From Antedon mediterranea (Eukaryota > Echinodermata > Crinoidea > Comatulida > Antedonidae), in the NCBI RefSeq assembly GCF_964355755.1, contig NC_092671.1, positions 11,109,001 to 11,173,000 on the forward strand: a stretch of 64,000 nucleotides of DNA, in the 5' to 3' direction. How positions within the stretch are numbered: position 1 is the first letter of the stretch; every line of letters begins with the position of its first letter. Of this stretch, positions 34,801-46,400 are shown piece after piece. Made by a program: the position numbers and the translations under genes. Under the pieces are notes generated by a model. It was not told where the DNA came from and did no database searches. It was given only the letters and a program-made list of their open reading frames with translations.

Positions 34801-37746
34801 AAATACCATTCCGTTGATAAATACCAGGCCTGTCAAATTATTTGAAAGCAAAATAGCTGCTCTCGTCAGAATACTGTAATATCCCTTGAAATCCCAATCA
34901 CCCGCGAACGCCAACGTTGTTCGCGTAACGAAGTGACTCGACCCGTATAATAAACCCTGCTCGCCTTCTCATCTATTACTGGAATTCGAAACATTTCATT
35001 ACATCACTATCAAAAGTCTAGCTCTAATGTTTGAATCACTCTAGTCATCTGGTGGTCTAGGAAAACACCATATAATAAACAAAATAAGTATGGCATAAGT
35101 GACCACCCTAAATCGGAGCACCATGGTGTCCCTATAAAAACATCGAACATATATCAACACCCTTCACAGACTGTCATACCAAATTGCCGTCGAACATTTT
35201 GATCGTTTACCCATAGACGAATGATTGACGGACTTTATTAACTGCATTGACAATTGGCGGAAAATTGACAGTTAGAGTTTACATTGCATAATTAAGATTG
35301 GCGGTTCGTTTGGAACCGCACAAATCGACACTGGTTTAAACAATGAGATAGATGGTAGAATTTTAAGATTTACGGTATTTAACACTGAGACTAAAAATGT
35401 TGTAGTTCCATACAAAATACGCATTATGTTGTATATAATTGTTAAAAGGACATCAAACTTATCAAACGCAGTTGTCTTTAGGCCTATTACAAACACTGTA
35501 ATAATAATAAACACATAGTTTTCATTGGGGTCCTAACAAAGTGTGAACATTAAAAATAACAATTAAAAAAACAACCGAGGCAAAAAACACACCTTCGAAG
35601 ACTTGGAGTTTATGTGTTACCTTAACCGGTTGCGATTTAAAAAGTACATGTAGATAGATATTATATTATTATTTATATATATAGTTAATGATATGTTATT
35701 TGTTATATTATGTTACTTAAAGTAATCATAAACGTGGTGGGTCTCAGCCTCGGGCTGTCAGTGAGGCCGCAGACGTCACCAGGCGGGAGGTGCTTATAAC
35801 CCGATTTGCACGGCTGTGGTTAAACAACCGTGGATCTATAAAATGTATTTCAATAAACAATTAAGAAAAGTATGTATAACTGGATCTATATTGCATTCAC
35901 AAGAAATTGAATTAAACATTGCTATTTAATTGAAGATTGGCAATACCATGAAGTTTAGGCCTAATCATTTTTCTCATCGGGTAGGTCTATCCCGGGAGTC
36001 TATCATATTTCCCCCCTCCCCTTCACCAAATAGAAAAGTCATGTGTAGGCCTAATATTTATTAAGTATCGTACATTAACTGAGTATACCAGCCTGACTTG
36101 GCCTATTATAATGATGTGTAGGCCTATTTGAGCAGGAAACATGTTCATGATGTGATTGTGATGTGAGTGATAGCATGAGTGCCACCAGACAATTCTATTA
36201 ATATAAATCATGTTTCTATTTTGACATCTACGTTGGCCTACCTCTCGCGAAAACAAACTTTCCTATTTGTCGGTTATCGACGTAAATTATTGTTACTATC
36301 ATTAATGTACAGGCACATAACAGATAAAGGTGTGAGAATAAGAAAATGCCGCCCAACCGTACTCAGAACCTCATGAATTTAACTTGTATTTAATAGGCGT
36401 GCACAGTCTTTGACGTTGAAGCGGAGAAATATATGACAACTAGGCTCCAAAACACATATATCGTGGCGTCTTAGTGATCTTATACAAGCCGTCAACTTTG
36501 ATTAATTTAATATTAGTATGTGTTGACAGAAATAGAAAATAGTAAACAAAACAATAATTGTTTACAAGTTGAAAATATTTTTTAAAAACGTATACGTTAA
36601 GGATTGTGGAATGTTGGCATTGTTGCTATGGTAACGTGTGAAAGTATTTAAGTTCATGTGAGATAAAATCCTAAAATAGAATAAAGTTAAGCTTTTAATA
36701 CTGTAAGAATGATTTACTTAATTAAGATTTTATTTGCATAAATATTTTACTTCTTTATGAAGTGCTACTTAGTGATTCTAAAAATAAATTCCCACCATAA
36801 TTTACACGGTGTGTTCTTTTTTACAATAAGCCTATACTATAGTCAAACTCCAGTCGCAGTGATTAATTAATTAAGGGTGTAAAATAACGTTCTAATTCAA
36901 TCAGCCATCTTAAGGCTCATTTATTTGTAGGCCTCATTTCAACTGTATCGAGTTGGTGCCGCTTAACAAGTTTTTGTTATTGGTATATCAACCTTAACGA
37001 ACTAATAATAAAACGTGTTTGAGGAAACAAAAAACAAATACAATGCGAATTAGAAACATTGTGTTCGTCTTTAGTATGAAAAGGCGTTCAGTGATATTAA
37101 TTCCAATGAATTTAAGTTACTTAAAGAAAGGAGGAAATCTAAAATACAAAAGTAGACTATTTATGTATTAATTAGGGCAGCGACATTATTCAACTCTCGT
37201 AAGTTCTCAAGTAAGTAAGTTCTCTGTTTACATTAGTTTATTTCACCATCAATTCTAGCCTAGAATTGTTTTTTAAAAATTCTAACATCTTGATAAACTC
37301 TAAAATTGCACCAAATAACTCAACTTCCTAAACATGATATACATTTTGCAATTAAGTTTACCTGTTCTTTCTCCAAATGGTCCTCGGAAACAAACTCCAT
37401 TACCAATCGTGTTGTTTTCAATATATCTTAAGAGTTGTTCTGAAGACGATGGTGTCACTTTATCCTTTTCAGTAGTTTTGCCGAAGTCTTTTACGATATC
37501 GTCCATCAACTCTTCATCATTGTTGGAGGTATAGCTTCCGTCGTTGCTGCTGCATACAGAGCTTCGATCACAGCCACTTATTCCTGAAGATGTACTTGAT
37601 CGTCTTCTGCCTCCTGATATAGAGAAGTTACCACCATCCTCTAAAATGTCATCGCCAGTGTCACGTAGTTTTTCCATCGCTCTTTCCTGAGAAATATTTC
37701 GTCTGCTCCGTAGCTCTGTAACTGTTGGTGTGATGTGCTCTTCCAT
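22837..37746 (-). CDS. Class-V aminotransferase-fold PLP enzyme (cysteine desulfurase-like)
   Basis: Nineteen exons in gene order: 37362-37746, 28892-28922, 28515-28631, 28132-28261, 27896-27961, 27647-27712, 27339-27480, 26885-26924, 26430-26503, 26079-26152, 25790-25900, 25473-25519, 25167-25371, 24645-24706, 24468-24527, 24137-24248, 23708-23884, 23262-23321, 22837-23091. They total 737 codons plus TAG. Residues 1-128 are Ser-rich and probably disordered. The PLP-enzyme core starts with ATYCDYTASGR (129-139). It carries EHHSN (229-233, the histidine that stacks on PLP), FWDYATAA (the PLP nitrogen aspartate) and SPHK with the Schiff-base lysine K342. RSGCACAGPY (485-494) lies where SufS/NifS enzymes carry the catalytic cysteine. 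A ~240-residue C-terminal extension ends in CTIL, a CaaX-like box. The substrate is unknown: cysteine desulfurase, selenocysteine lyase and epimerase roles all fit the fold. The intron after exon 9 has a GC donor. Confidence 0.9.
23405..23549. mobile_element. MITE family B copy
   Basis: Inverted ends tatctacactatcaaact and the complement of agtttgatagtgtagac, with the internal gtgatgtgcccaaatatgg word. It sits in the intron between exons 17 and 18 of the PLP enzyme. Confidence 0.85.
26220..26369. mobile_element. MITE family B copy
   Basis: About 150 bp with inverted ends aagctttgtttacactatc and the complement of gaagtttagacaaagctt. It carries a near-palindromic interior of the gtgatgtgctc and gggcacatcac type. 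It lies in the PLP-enzyme intron that has the GC donor. Confidence 0.85.
27066..27217. mobile_element. MITE family B copy
   Basis: About 150 bp with inverted ends aagctctgtccacactatc and the complement of gataatgtagacagaactt. It lies in the intron between exons 7 and 8 of the PLP enzyme. Confidence 0.85.
29555..30040. repeat. ~85-90-bp minisatellite
   Basis: Five to six imperfect copies of a unit containing ggtacggtatataggccta, a ccagttatctgtcaacgatg block and a gatccacagccattgtctgc block. The copies differ by small indels, so the period varies. It lies in intron 1 of the PLP enzyme. Confidence 0.93.
32850..32915 (-). mobile_element. tRNA-like SINE head fragment
   Basis: On the minus strand, TGGTGGCTGACGTG resembles a Pol III A box. 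GGGGTTCAATCCTG, about 30 nt further on, resembles a B box (GGTTCRANNC). A second B-box-like gagttcaatcctgac lies on the plus strand at about 32805. The rest of a SINE body is not clear. Confidence 0.5.
34256..34553 (-). mobile_element. tRNA-derived SINE
   Basis: On the minus strand it starts with a tRNA-like head: A box TGGCGCAGTGTG and B box GAGGTTCGAATCC about 35 nt apart. A body follows with GATCAAGACACAACTTTGCG and CAATGACTGGGGTAATAAT. The 3' end is a conserved-looking CGCATTGAGAGC and GCGCTATATAAGAATG, with a TTATTATTAT tail. This is the head-body-tail layout of a SINE. Similar GCGCTATATAA...TTATT tails are common in marine invertebrates. Confidence 0.85.
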
Positions 37747-38189
37747 GTTAACGCTCGTCGTATTAAAAAAAGTCTGCTTGATTAACAACGCGGATGCTCG
37801 TTTTTATATCCATTTTTCTATTATCTTATCTTTTCTATTACATAATGATTAACTCGACGTTATCAATATTATCCACTTGTGAGACATAATGTGCGATTAC
37901 TCACCGGTTTACTCCGGACTTTTTAAAACTCCACTGTGTCGCCACTGTTCCACCACGTTAATGAATATTCATGAGCTAGTCACCAATCAGATTGTGTTAC
38001 TTGACTAAAGTTCTATATCACAATGGGATACGACTTCTTCTCTTAATTTTTAAATAATTTGTTGAGTAGCCCTTTGTATATAAAATGTAGGCCCATTTTG
38101 CAATCAATTATGTATTTGTGTTGTACAATATTATTCACCGATTTAGGCTAAGTTGGAAAAAAATAAACAGATTTTGAAACTAACTCCAC

Positions 38190-38545
38190 TGCGTTTCTAC
38201 TTTCGTTAGTGAATATTCATGAACCAAATATTTGTTATCTAAGTTCTGATGTTTGTCTTAACAAATATTTACCGTGGACACTGTGACGTCAAGTTAAAAA
38301 ACTTCCTGTGTCTTTATAAGGCCGATATTTGAATTTGATGCTTTTGAACTTATCATGAAGTGAAATATTGTTTCTACTTTCGTTAATGAATATTCATGAA
38401 TCAAGTGTTGTTTTTGTTATCTAAGTTCTGATGTTTGTCATAATAAATATTTACCGTGGACACGGTGACGTCGAGTTAAAACTCCCCATGTCTATATAAA
38501 TCCGATATTTGAATTTGATGCCTATGTTATAACCTACATGACGTG
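38190..38545 (+). promoter_or_regulatory. Tandem duplicated CRE/TATA promoter-like block
   Basis: Two copies of a ~179-bp unit (from about 38191 and 38370). Copy 1 has ATGAATATTCAT-like gtgaatattcatga, a full CRE palindrome TGACGTCA (38284-38291) and tttataag (38313-38320) about 22 bp further on. Copy 2 has atgaatattcat (38386-38397), tgacgtcg (38466-38473) and tatataaa (38493-38500). A stub of a third copy starts near 38553. The order of elements points away from the PLP-enzyme gene. There is no clear downstream gene, so it could also be the remains of a mobile-element promoter. Confidence 0.4.
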
Positions 38546-39221
38546 AAGTATTGTTTCTATTTTTTGATGAATAAAATTGTGGCGTCACATCATTAATACA
38601 ACATTGCACTATTATCTCAACTTTTGTACCCAAATTATCCTTATCGAAATAAGGTGACCTCGACGATACGTGCGACGAAAAAAAAACATCCGGATCAAGC
38701 AACTATAGGCTACTGAAGGTAATACTAACAATATAAATAATAACGTCATAATTTGGACCCTGTTTATAGAGACAGTTTTTATTTTAAATCTTATAAATAG
38801 AGATCTTAAGTTAGTATAGGTTTTAGTCAAATATTTTGATGATTACTGTGCTAAAATGTATTTAACTTTCCGACAGTTCTAGGACCTACATATGTCAATA
38901 TAGCTCAGTGGGAGAGAAACATACATTCTTTTTATTAGCAAATCAAAACCACTTGATGGGTTTTCTACGCTAGGCAAAACGGGATAGAGATCCTTAATAA
39001 ACCACAGTATGTTGTGGTATAAACTGGTCGCGTTTATTTGGGCATTAAACTAGTTTTTGACGTATAAATATTCTATGGCATTTTTTTTCATAACAACACA
39101 ATGAATTACAACTATACAAACACGATTTGTTATACCATTGCGTTTATACAATGTTAACACATATATCTCCTTGTACCCGCCCCAATACATATCCTTCAAT
39201 ACAGTTATTCTTGGCTAAATT

Positions 39222-39330
39222 GAAGCGTGGTTCCCACTTGCGACGCAACGCAACGAGCGGCGTATTGACGCAAGTAGTAACCGACGACGCAACAGTGTTG
39301 CAAACATTATCATCAGCAGGTCTTCTTACC
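39222..39330. mobile_element. MITE family A partial copy
   Basis: Starts gaagcgtggttcccacttgc and runs through the gacgcaacgcaacg block and gacgacgcaacagtgttgc. The far inverted end is absent. Confidence 0.7.
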
Positions 39331-39425
39331 CGTCATTTTGTCTAACTAACTAACTTAGCCTCTTCCCGTCAGCCAACCCTCCTTACATTCAACCTCCCGA
39401 CATCTTTCACGATGACCTCTCCCTT

Positions 39426-39610
39426 ATAAGCGTGGTTCCCACTAGAACGCAACGCAGCAACGTATTGTAGCAAAGTGCTGTATTGCATAATCACAAGTGG
39501 AACCGATGACGCAACAGTGCTGCAAAAATTGTAGGTTTGAATTCACGCAGGCGGGGGAAAACACAATTATTGGGTATTACGTTGCGTTACGTTGCGTCGC
39601 TAGTGGGTGG
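39426..39610. mobile_element. MITE family A copy
   Basis: Inverted ends taagcgtggttcccactag and cgctagtgggtgg, with internal aatcacaagtgg, gcaggcggggg and gttgcgttacgttgcgtcgc. It is in the opposite orientation to 40525-40767. Confidence 0.85.
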
Positions 39611-39642
39611 ATAAACGTAACGTTAAACTAATACAAATACCC

Positions 39643-39827
39643 TAAAGCTTGGTTCCCACAAGAACGTAAAGCAAGGACGTAAACGCAACGCAAGCGTTTT
39701 AACCAATGACAAGAGAAGTTATAGACAGTTAGCAATCACAAGCGAATAAGCCATCGCTTGTGATTGGTCAATTCACTTGCGTTGCGTTACGTCCTTGTGT
39801 TGCGTCGCTAGTGGGAACCACGCTTTA
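39643..39827. mobile_element. MITE family A copy
   Basis: Complete copy: taaagcttggttcccaca at one end and tgggaaccacgcttta at the other. Internal inverted pairs caatcacaagcgaataagc and gcttgtgattgg. It directly abuts the next copy. Confidence 0.9.
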
Positions 39828-39990
39828 AGCTTGGTTCCCACTAGAGACGCACACAAAACGACGTAATGCAACGTAAGTGATATGACCAATCACCAGCCGT
39901 GGATTTTTCGAACAGTCGCTTGTCATTGGTCAAATCGCTTGCTTTGCGTCTACGTTCTTGTGTTGCATCTATAGTGGGAACCAAGCTTTA
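39826..39990. mobile_element. MITE family A copy, abutting previous
   Basis: Begins within the taagc of the previous copy. Ends agcttggttcccactag and tatagtgggaaccaagcttta. Two complete elements are therefore joined end to end. Confidence 0.9.
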
Positions 39991-40524
39991 CCCAATTATA
40001 ACTAACATCTCGACGAGTCCTACTTCTCATTGATAAATTAAATGTTATGCGAAAAAAAAAAAACTATTAAGCATGGTGGGAGTCAGAAAAAACATTCCAT
40101 GTCTTGGGGTACCATGTTCATGGTGCTATTTATATCGCTATAAATTATCGTACCGTACAGGCCCGGCCTTAGTATAATTTTATTTTAAGATCGATTTTTT
40201 TTAACAGAATAAAGAATGACCGAATGATATAAATCATATGCCTATTGTTAATTTATTTCTATTATGAATTATATTGAAAATACCACCAGTGTAGTATATA
40301 GTAGGGCCTATGAGACAAAAATGGCAAAACAGCACCTTACAATTTTTTAAGAAAAAAAATTAAGAAAATAAACGATTATTAAAATAATACTGGTAGTCGT
40401 TCACATTGCTATTTCTTTATTGATGTTAATTTGGTTTAATGTGAAATTTGTATATGTTTGAACAGTTCAGAAGTACCGCGTTACAATCCAGTCAAACGAC
40501 GTTTCGATCAACGTAGCGCAGGCC

Positions 40525-40767
40525 TAAAGCTTGGTTCCCACTAGCGACGTAACGTAACGCAACCGACGTAACGTAACGCAATATACGCAACGTCAGAAAA
40601 TGCCCTTTCGATAGTTGTGTTTGCCCCGCCTGCGGGATATCATCAAACATGCGATGTTTGCAGCACTGTTTCGTCGTCGGTTCCCACTTGTGATTACGCA
40701 ATACAGCACTTTGCGTCAAAATGTCGCTGCGTTGCGTTACGTTGCGTCGCTAGGGGAACCACGTTTA
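40525..40767. mobile_element. MITE family A, longest copy
   Basis: About 243 bp with ends taaagcttggttcccactag and ctaggggaaccacgttta. It includes the cgcctgcggg, atgcgatgtttgcagcac and tgattacgcaatacagc blocks. It is the reference copy for the longer subtype. Confidence 0.9.
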
Positions 40768-42691
40768 ATTGTGATCAAGATAAAAAGATATTGAACATAC
40801 ACAACTTACTAAGGAGGTCAACTAATGTGTGCGTGATACAACCAAGCCCAGACACGTCCCAAGATGTACATTATAATATATGCATGTGTCATATTTTGAT
40901 TTCTTTGTTCATGTGTTGGATCGTGTCTAACCTGATCTTTAACATTAAAGTTATAAATTTCCATGTGGAATTGTCAAATATTCGAACTATTACCAAATCA
41001 AGTTAGTTTAGGATAAAAACGGGATTTATGGTCTTTATATCTACATACAGTTTCCGTATATAGGTGATATTGGTGGGAAAATTGCCCAAACAAATCCATG
41101 TTTGTAATTATAAGCATACAGTAGTAGTTTCGTATAAAATCGTCGATATCTTGGGCATAAACAAAAACAAATGTGGAATCCGAAGTAATTTAGTAATATA
41201 ATTAGCTTCTTCTATCTTTACTTAAATATGGTTTTCTTTCTATAATTGTATGACAAAAAAGAAGAAAATTATTATAGTATTTATTGATTGATTTTCGTAA
41301 AAACCAATGAATGCAATCTAAATTTCAGATATATTGCATGTTCGAAATTTCTATAAGTTGATAATTTAAAAAAAAGGTAAAAAAAAAGAACGATAGTTCT
41401 GAGCATTCAGATTCAGATTTGCCAATTTAAAATGGAAATAGTATGAGAACATTTCTAAAATGTATACTGTATTAATAACATTATTACTATTTAACAAATA
41501 TTTAAACATACTTGAGATATTTAAAAACAATCAATATTTAAAAACAGACATGAAATATCACAGGGGTACAATATTTTAAAAGCAACGTAAGAACATACAA
41601 CGAATACTTTAGCAATGGAGTTACTTTATATTGAGGTTACATAAAATCATACATTAAACCGTCTACGATTACAAAACAAAACTGGATGTAAACAACATTC
41701 CTATCGTATTTGTGCAAACAAAAACGCCGCCTTGGAATTCAGACAAATTAATTTTTGACATGTTTTTTATATTATTGTTTATATTGGTCAATGGTATTAC
41801 AAATAAAGTAAACCGTAACACGTACGTCATTGGCTATTGTCATTTTCTATATCAATATAAAGCAATTTATGTATTTATGTATCATTGTAATCAATATCTG
41901 ACGACCCTATATAAAAGATCATACTCGTAAAGTACCGGTTTGAAGATGGGTGACGATTAGACAAGCCTGTACACCATATGAGAATGGTATTGTGTTATCA
42001 TAGGTTGATGAACCTATTCTTCTTTTATTTATTCAATCTCTAATCTGAAGCTTGGTAGGCCTATCGAATTTGGGTGACATAATTTAATTACCAATATCGG
42101 TTTTCGTGCACACACTTCAGTTGGGAGTAATAGAGTAATATGTAAAATAACTCTTATATTGATTTGGAATATTATAATATTAAAACATTTAACATTCGGA
42201 ATCATGAATTGAATACTTTTGTGTGAAGTTAATCGATTCGATTCAAATTATGTTGAATAAAAAAAAAACAGATTATAGGCGTGCAGAAGGTGCGCTAATG
42301 GATTATACTCATTTATACTTTATATCGACATTCAACCCATTAAAAAAAGATTCTTATCATTCCCGTCTCTACAAACAAATCAAACATGTTCTCGTTATAG
42401 GCGCACTAATCGTGTTTCTTTGTACTAGGTATCTAATAAAATTATTTGCTCTCTTTTCGAATAATTTATTCAGAAAATGATAAGAGGGGATTGACCCTAT
42501 ATAATTACGTAATTTATTAGTCTAAATTGTCCAAAGTGGCAAAGTCAACACTCGTATGTATTTACATTATCTATTAAGTGATATTCCAGTTCCAATAGCT
42601 TATTACTCACACGTTTTCCTTTATGTAGATAATTATATACATTTTTTTTAAATGTTTGACCTTCAGTGGTTTCTCCTGAAGCTTGTCACTA

Positions 42692-42832
42692 CACTAAGAA
42701 AATACCCTTTCCAATTTGTGTTTTCCCCGCCTGCGCACGTGAAATCAAACCAGCGATGTTTGTAGCACAGCACTGACTGCGTCAATACGACGTCGCTGCG
42801 TTACGTCGCTAGCGAGTGGGAACCACGCTTTA
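42692..42832. mobile_element. MITE family A, 5'-truncated copy
   Basis: Right part of the longer subtype: ttccccgcctgcgcacgtg, cgatgtttgtagcac, cgtcgctgcgttacg, and the end agtgggaaccacgcttta. Confidence 0.8.
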
Positions 42833-43344
42833 GGAGGGATACTAACTATATCTTCTACCCACCCACCTGTACATTCATTGTCTGGTGGCTACACACCGTC
42901 GGGAATATGACTTCGTGCCTTTAGTCTCAGATAAAGAACTACACAAGCCTGTAGGACCCCCAAAATGGTCATGCAGCCTTATAAACAGGCACTAGGGGAC
43001 CAAAAAGAGATTGTTTTAAGACTAGCTTTGTAGAGGCCGCGACATTTCCACGCTGTCAAGAGGATTGGTCAAATTGTCTTGAGAGAGACTTATTTACGAG
43101 CACTTTCACAGTTGGTCTTTAGTATGCAATGGGCACCTTCAGGAAAAAGGGGAAGGAGGATGGTGGGGGTTCTTTCGAACCTTAAAAGAACACGACTACA
43201 GTAATGAATGAATTGTGATTGCATTTTCTTTTTCAGATTTTGTTTAACTTTTAAATTTTCGAAGTATAAATTCATCTAAAGTACTGTCATTTTCTAATCG
43301 CATCATAAGGTTTTCTGTGTAATCTCTCAGGACTCTTTTACACA

Positions 43345-43459
43345 TTCCAGTAGCATATCTTGTCATATATTTAACAAAAGATCCTCTTCTTTCTGTCGCA
43401 TTCAGTAGCATATCTTATCATATATTTAACAAAAGATCCTCTTCTTTCTGTCGCATTAT
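43345..43459. repeat. 55-bp tandem duplication over the CCNH stop codon
   Basis: Two copies with a 55-bp offset, each containing the segment from gcatatctt through tatatttaacaaaagatcc to ttctgtcgcatt. They differ at few positions. The gene-proximal copy encodes the last exon of cyclin H with its stop. The second lies in the 3' untranslated region, out of frame. Confidence 0.95.
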
Positions 43460-46400
43460 CTGAAAAAAAAAAACATATTGTGAAGCTAAAATTATTGTTG
43501 ACCATCACTAATCATGCGAGAAATTGCTCATTTGTTTCCAACTGTATAATTTCTGAAAAATTATGGTGATGTCTGCAATGCATAGGTGAAAACACAGAAC
43601 ATGCATAATTAATATTGAATTGTTATATGAATCCATATATATGCAGTTTAAAAGCCTTTTATGATGCATTATGATATAATAAACAATTGAGGGCGACACA
43701 GAACATGCACTAAATGAATACTAACTTCAGCCTCTTTGTTGTGTTTTATAAACAAATTTTCTTCCTCATCATCTAACATGTCTTGTAACTTTTTCTTATA
43801 TCTGAAAGAGGAAAATATCACAATATTATATTATATAGCAGGAAATTTAATAAATACAAATGTAAAGTTTGATTACATTAATAAAGTGCTGCAACATTAC
43901 GATAACAATTAAGCTTGGTTCCCACTAGAACGTAACGCAAGGACGTAAACGCAACACAAGCGTTTTAACCAATGACAAGCAAAGTTATATACAGTTAGCA
44001 ATCACAAGCGAATAAGTCATCGCTTGTGATTGGTCAATTCACTTGCGTTGCGTTACGTCCTTGCGTTGCGTCACTAGTGGGAACCACGCTTTAGAAACTG
44101 AATATACTTCATTACTTACACCTCACTGTCTGGATTCAATTCTTGGTTTCTACAAATATCTAATTTTTTCTCCAGTCTTTTGATAATTTCTGGATTTAGA
44201 GGTTCTATATTCTTCACAAGACATTTCATTCCTTTAACAAACAAACAAAAAATAAAAAATCTATTTTGTTATATTTCCTGTATGTCTGTTTGTCCAAATT
44301 CTATCCAGTACTTTCAAAGATGACTATTCCCTTTGGATGGGAACGGAGAAATTGGGTATAATATAGGTAATTTTAATTAATTATGCAGAGAATCAAGTCT
44401 AGGACAGAAAAAATAGCAAAAACTAGCCCATATGTGGGTAACAAGTACTAATTCCCATATAAAGCATCAAAATAAGATTAAATAACATACTTTTAATTAT
44501 ATTAACTGTATCTCTAAGTCCAGACCTATTTTCAGGTCCTAACAGGGTATCTGTAACATAACTGAAAAAAAAAAGTTAAATGGAATTTATCATACAGTAT
44601 GTATTAAAATAGAGGGCGCTGTTGAGTGGTGTGGGTAGAAATCGAGAATGACTGTTTTTTTTCATTTACTTAAAGATGTATTGTCCTTTGAAACACAAAA
44701 AATGAAGGTCAAAATATTATAAATTTAAATTGGCCATATCAAAGTAATATTAAAGTTATTCACTTTAAGCTGAAAATTCGAGCCAAAAACAACACGTTTA
44801 CATCATTAACAGGTAAATTAGTTTGATTAAATTTCGTCTGGAAAATCGTCACGAGCGAAAGTAAACAAAGATTTCAAACCACCAGCATGCATTATGCATA
44901 TTCTAATTAGGATTGTTTACAACTCGTCCTGGTTGAGAAGGTGTTTTCACACAGATCGCGAGGAAGTTTTATGATTATGCATACAGAGTAGCCAAATAAG
45001 CGCATTGCATTATGGGATATGTTTGATTGAAAACATTGACTGGAAGTCAAAGTTATTTTTTGAATAAAAAAACGTCTGTATTTCAGTTAAATGATTTTTT
45101 TTTCGACTAATTTTTGGTGAAAGTTAATAACTATTATGATACTTCAAAATAACCTATTTTCGAAATCTTTTATTTTTTATTTTGTTGGAATTCGTCAAAG
45201 GGACAATACATCTTTTACTAACTCTCTCTATATATGGCTCTGGTGTGGATAGAGAATTTTTTCATTTACTTAACTAACCTGTCAATGTTGATTCCTAACT
45301 TTGAAGCACTTGTGACTAAAGCTGCAAGAGATACCTAAATGAAACAAGACAATATTTAGTGAAATGCTATGAAGAAAAGATTTTCATTATTATATTTATT
45401 TTTTCTAAGACAATTACCTGAGATGGTGAAAATAAAAGGCAAGCATCTGTAGCAATACAACGATGAAGGAATTCATCAGCTCCTTGTCGGAGTTGATCAG
45501 GATTGCGCAATGATGAGTAACGTGTCTGAAAAAAAATGTTGAAATACAAATTCAAACTCATTGCATTAAAGCATATACAGTACTGGTATTATATAATAAT
45601 TTACTTTTGACAATAATGTTTTAAATAGTGTAGGCTTACCTTAAGGTCAATAAGAAAACCTTCTAGAGGTCGGTAGGGGTTGTGAACTGTGAGATGAAAG
45701 TTAAGAGCCTGCATTACGAGTAGTTCAAGCGTAAGAATAACTTCTGCTGCCCTCGATGGGTTATCTTTTATGTTGCAACAGAACTGCACAATTGATACGT
45801 TGAACTCCTCAATTTTACATGCAAGGTATAAACATGTAAGCCTTAAAATATGTATAAAAAATGTTGTTCAGAACTAAATAATGTGAAGGCTCTCATGGGA
45901 ACACAACAACACCTGAATAGGAGATGGCCGTAGTATATATTGCTTTTTTTTTCTAGGGAATGTGTCCGCCTTAATACTGTTGACTGTTGAATAGGGGGAG
46001 TCCACTACATTTGAGTTCTACTGTACATGTTATTCAGTCACCAATAATACATGTATAATGATGGAAGCAGGATTGTGGATGCAATTCTAATGTCATTTTA
46101 AGGGATGACATTAATAATAAAGTGAACCTTACATAATATAATTAGGATGGTGATCCATAACAGAGTTATGTAGATAGAATCTCTTTAAATATGCGCACCC
46201 AGTTGCCTAGAAAAACAAGTATATGAGAATACTTTAAAACAACTGGAATTAATAGAATATTTTGAAATAATAAATGGAGAGGAAAACAGAACTTTACACT
46301 ACCATGACAGAATTTGGCATGGGAGGTTCAAAATTACGACATAGATCTCGTAATAAGTGTTCATAATGTCGACAAATTAAACGTTCCTCTGGCTCTGATA

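Larger units (their letters stand above)
28923..37361 (-). other. 8.4-kb first intron of PLP enzyme
   Basis: Separates the Ser-rich N-terminal exon from a 31-nt exon 2. Apart from the minisatellite at 29555-30040, the tRNA-like segment near 32850-32915 and the SINE at 34256-34553, I see no gene on either strand. A GC-richer patch at 35735-35850 contains a small hairpin, cacggctgtgg and aaccgtg, of unknown meaning. Confidence 0.6.
37747..43417. other. Gene-free region rich in MITEs
   Basis: Lies between the 5' end of the PLP enzyme and the 3' end of cyclin H. It holds the duplicated CRE/TATA block (38190-38540), at least six family A MITE copies or fragments, and AT-rich DNA from about 40.8 to 42.6 kb in which I see nothing. 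The PLP-enzyme promoter is expected just above 37746. An ATGAATATTCAT palindrome is at 37961-37972 and an inverted-CCAAT-like caatcag at about 37985. Confidence 0.5.

Noticed and set aside
35735-35850. Possible tRNA or snRNA gene in the GC-richer patch
   Set aside because: A small hairpin is visible, but there is no cloverleaf, no A/B box pair at proper spacing and no Sm site.
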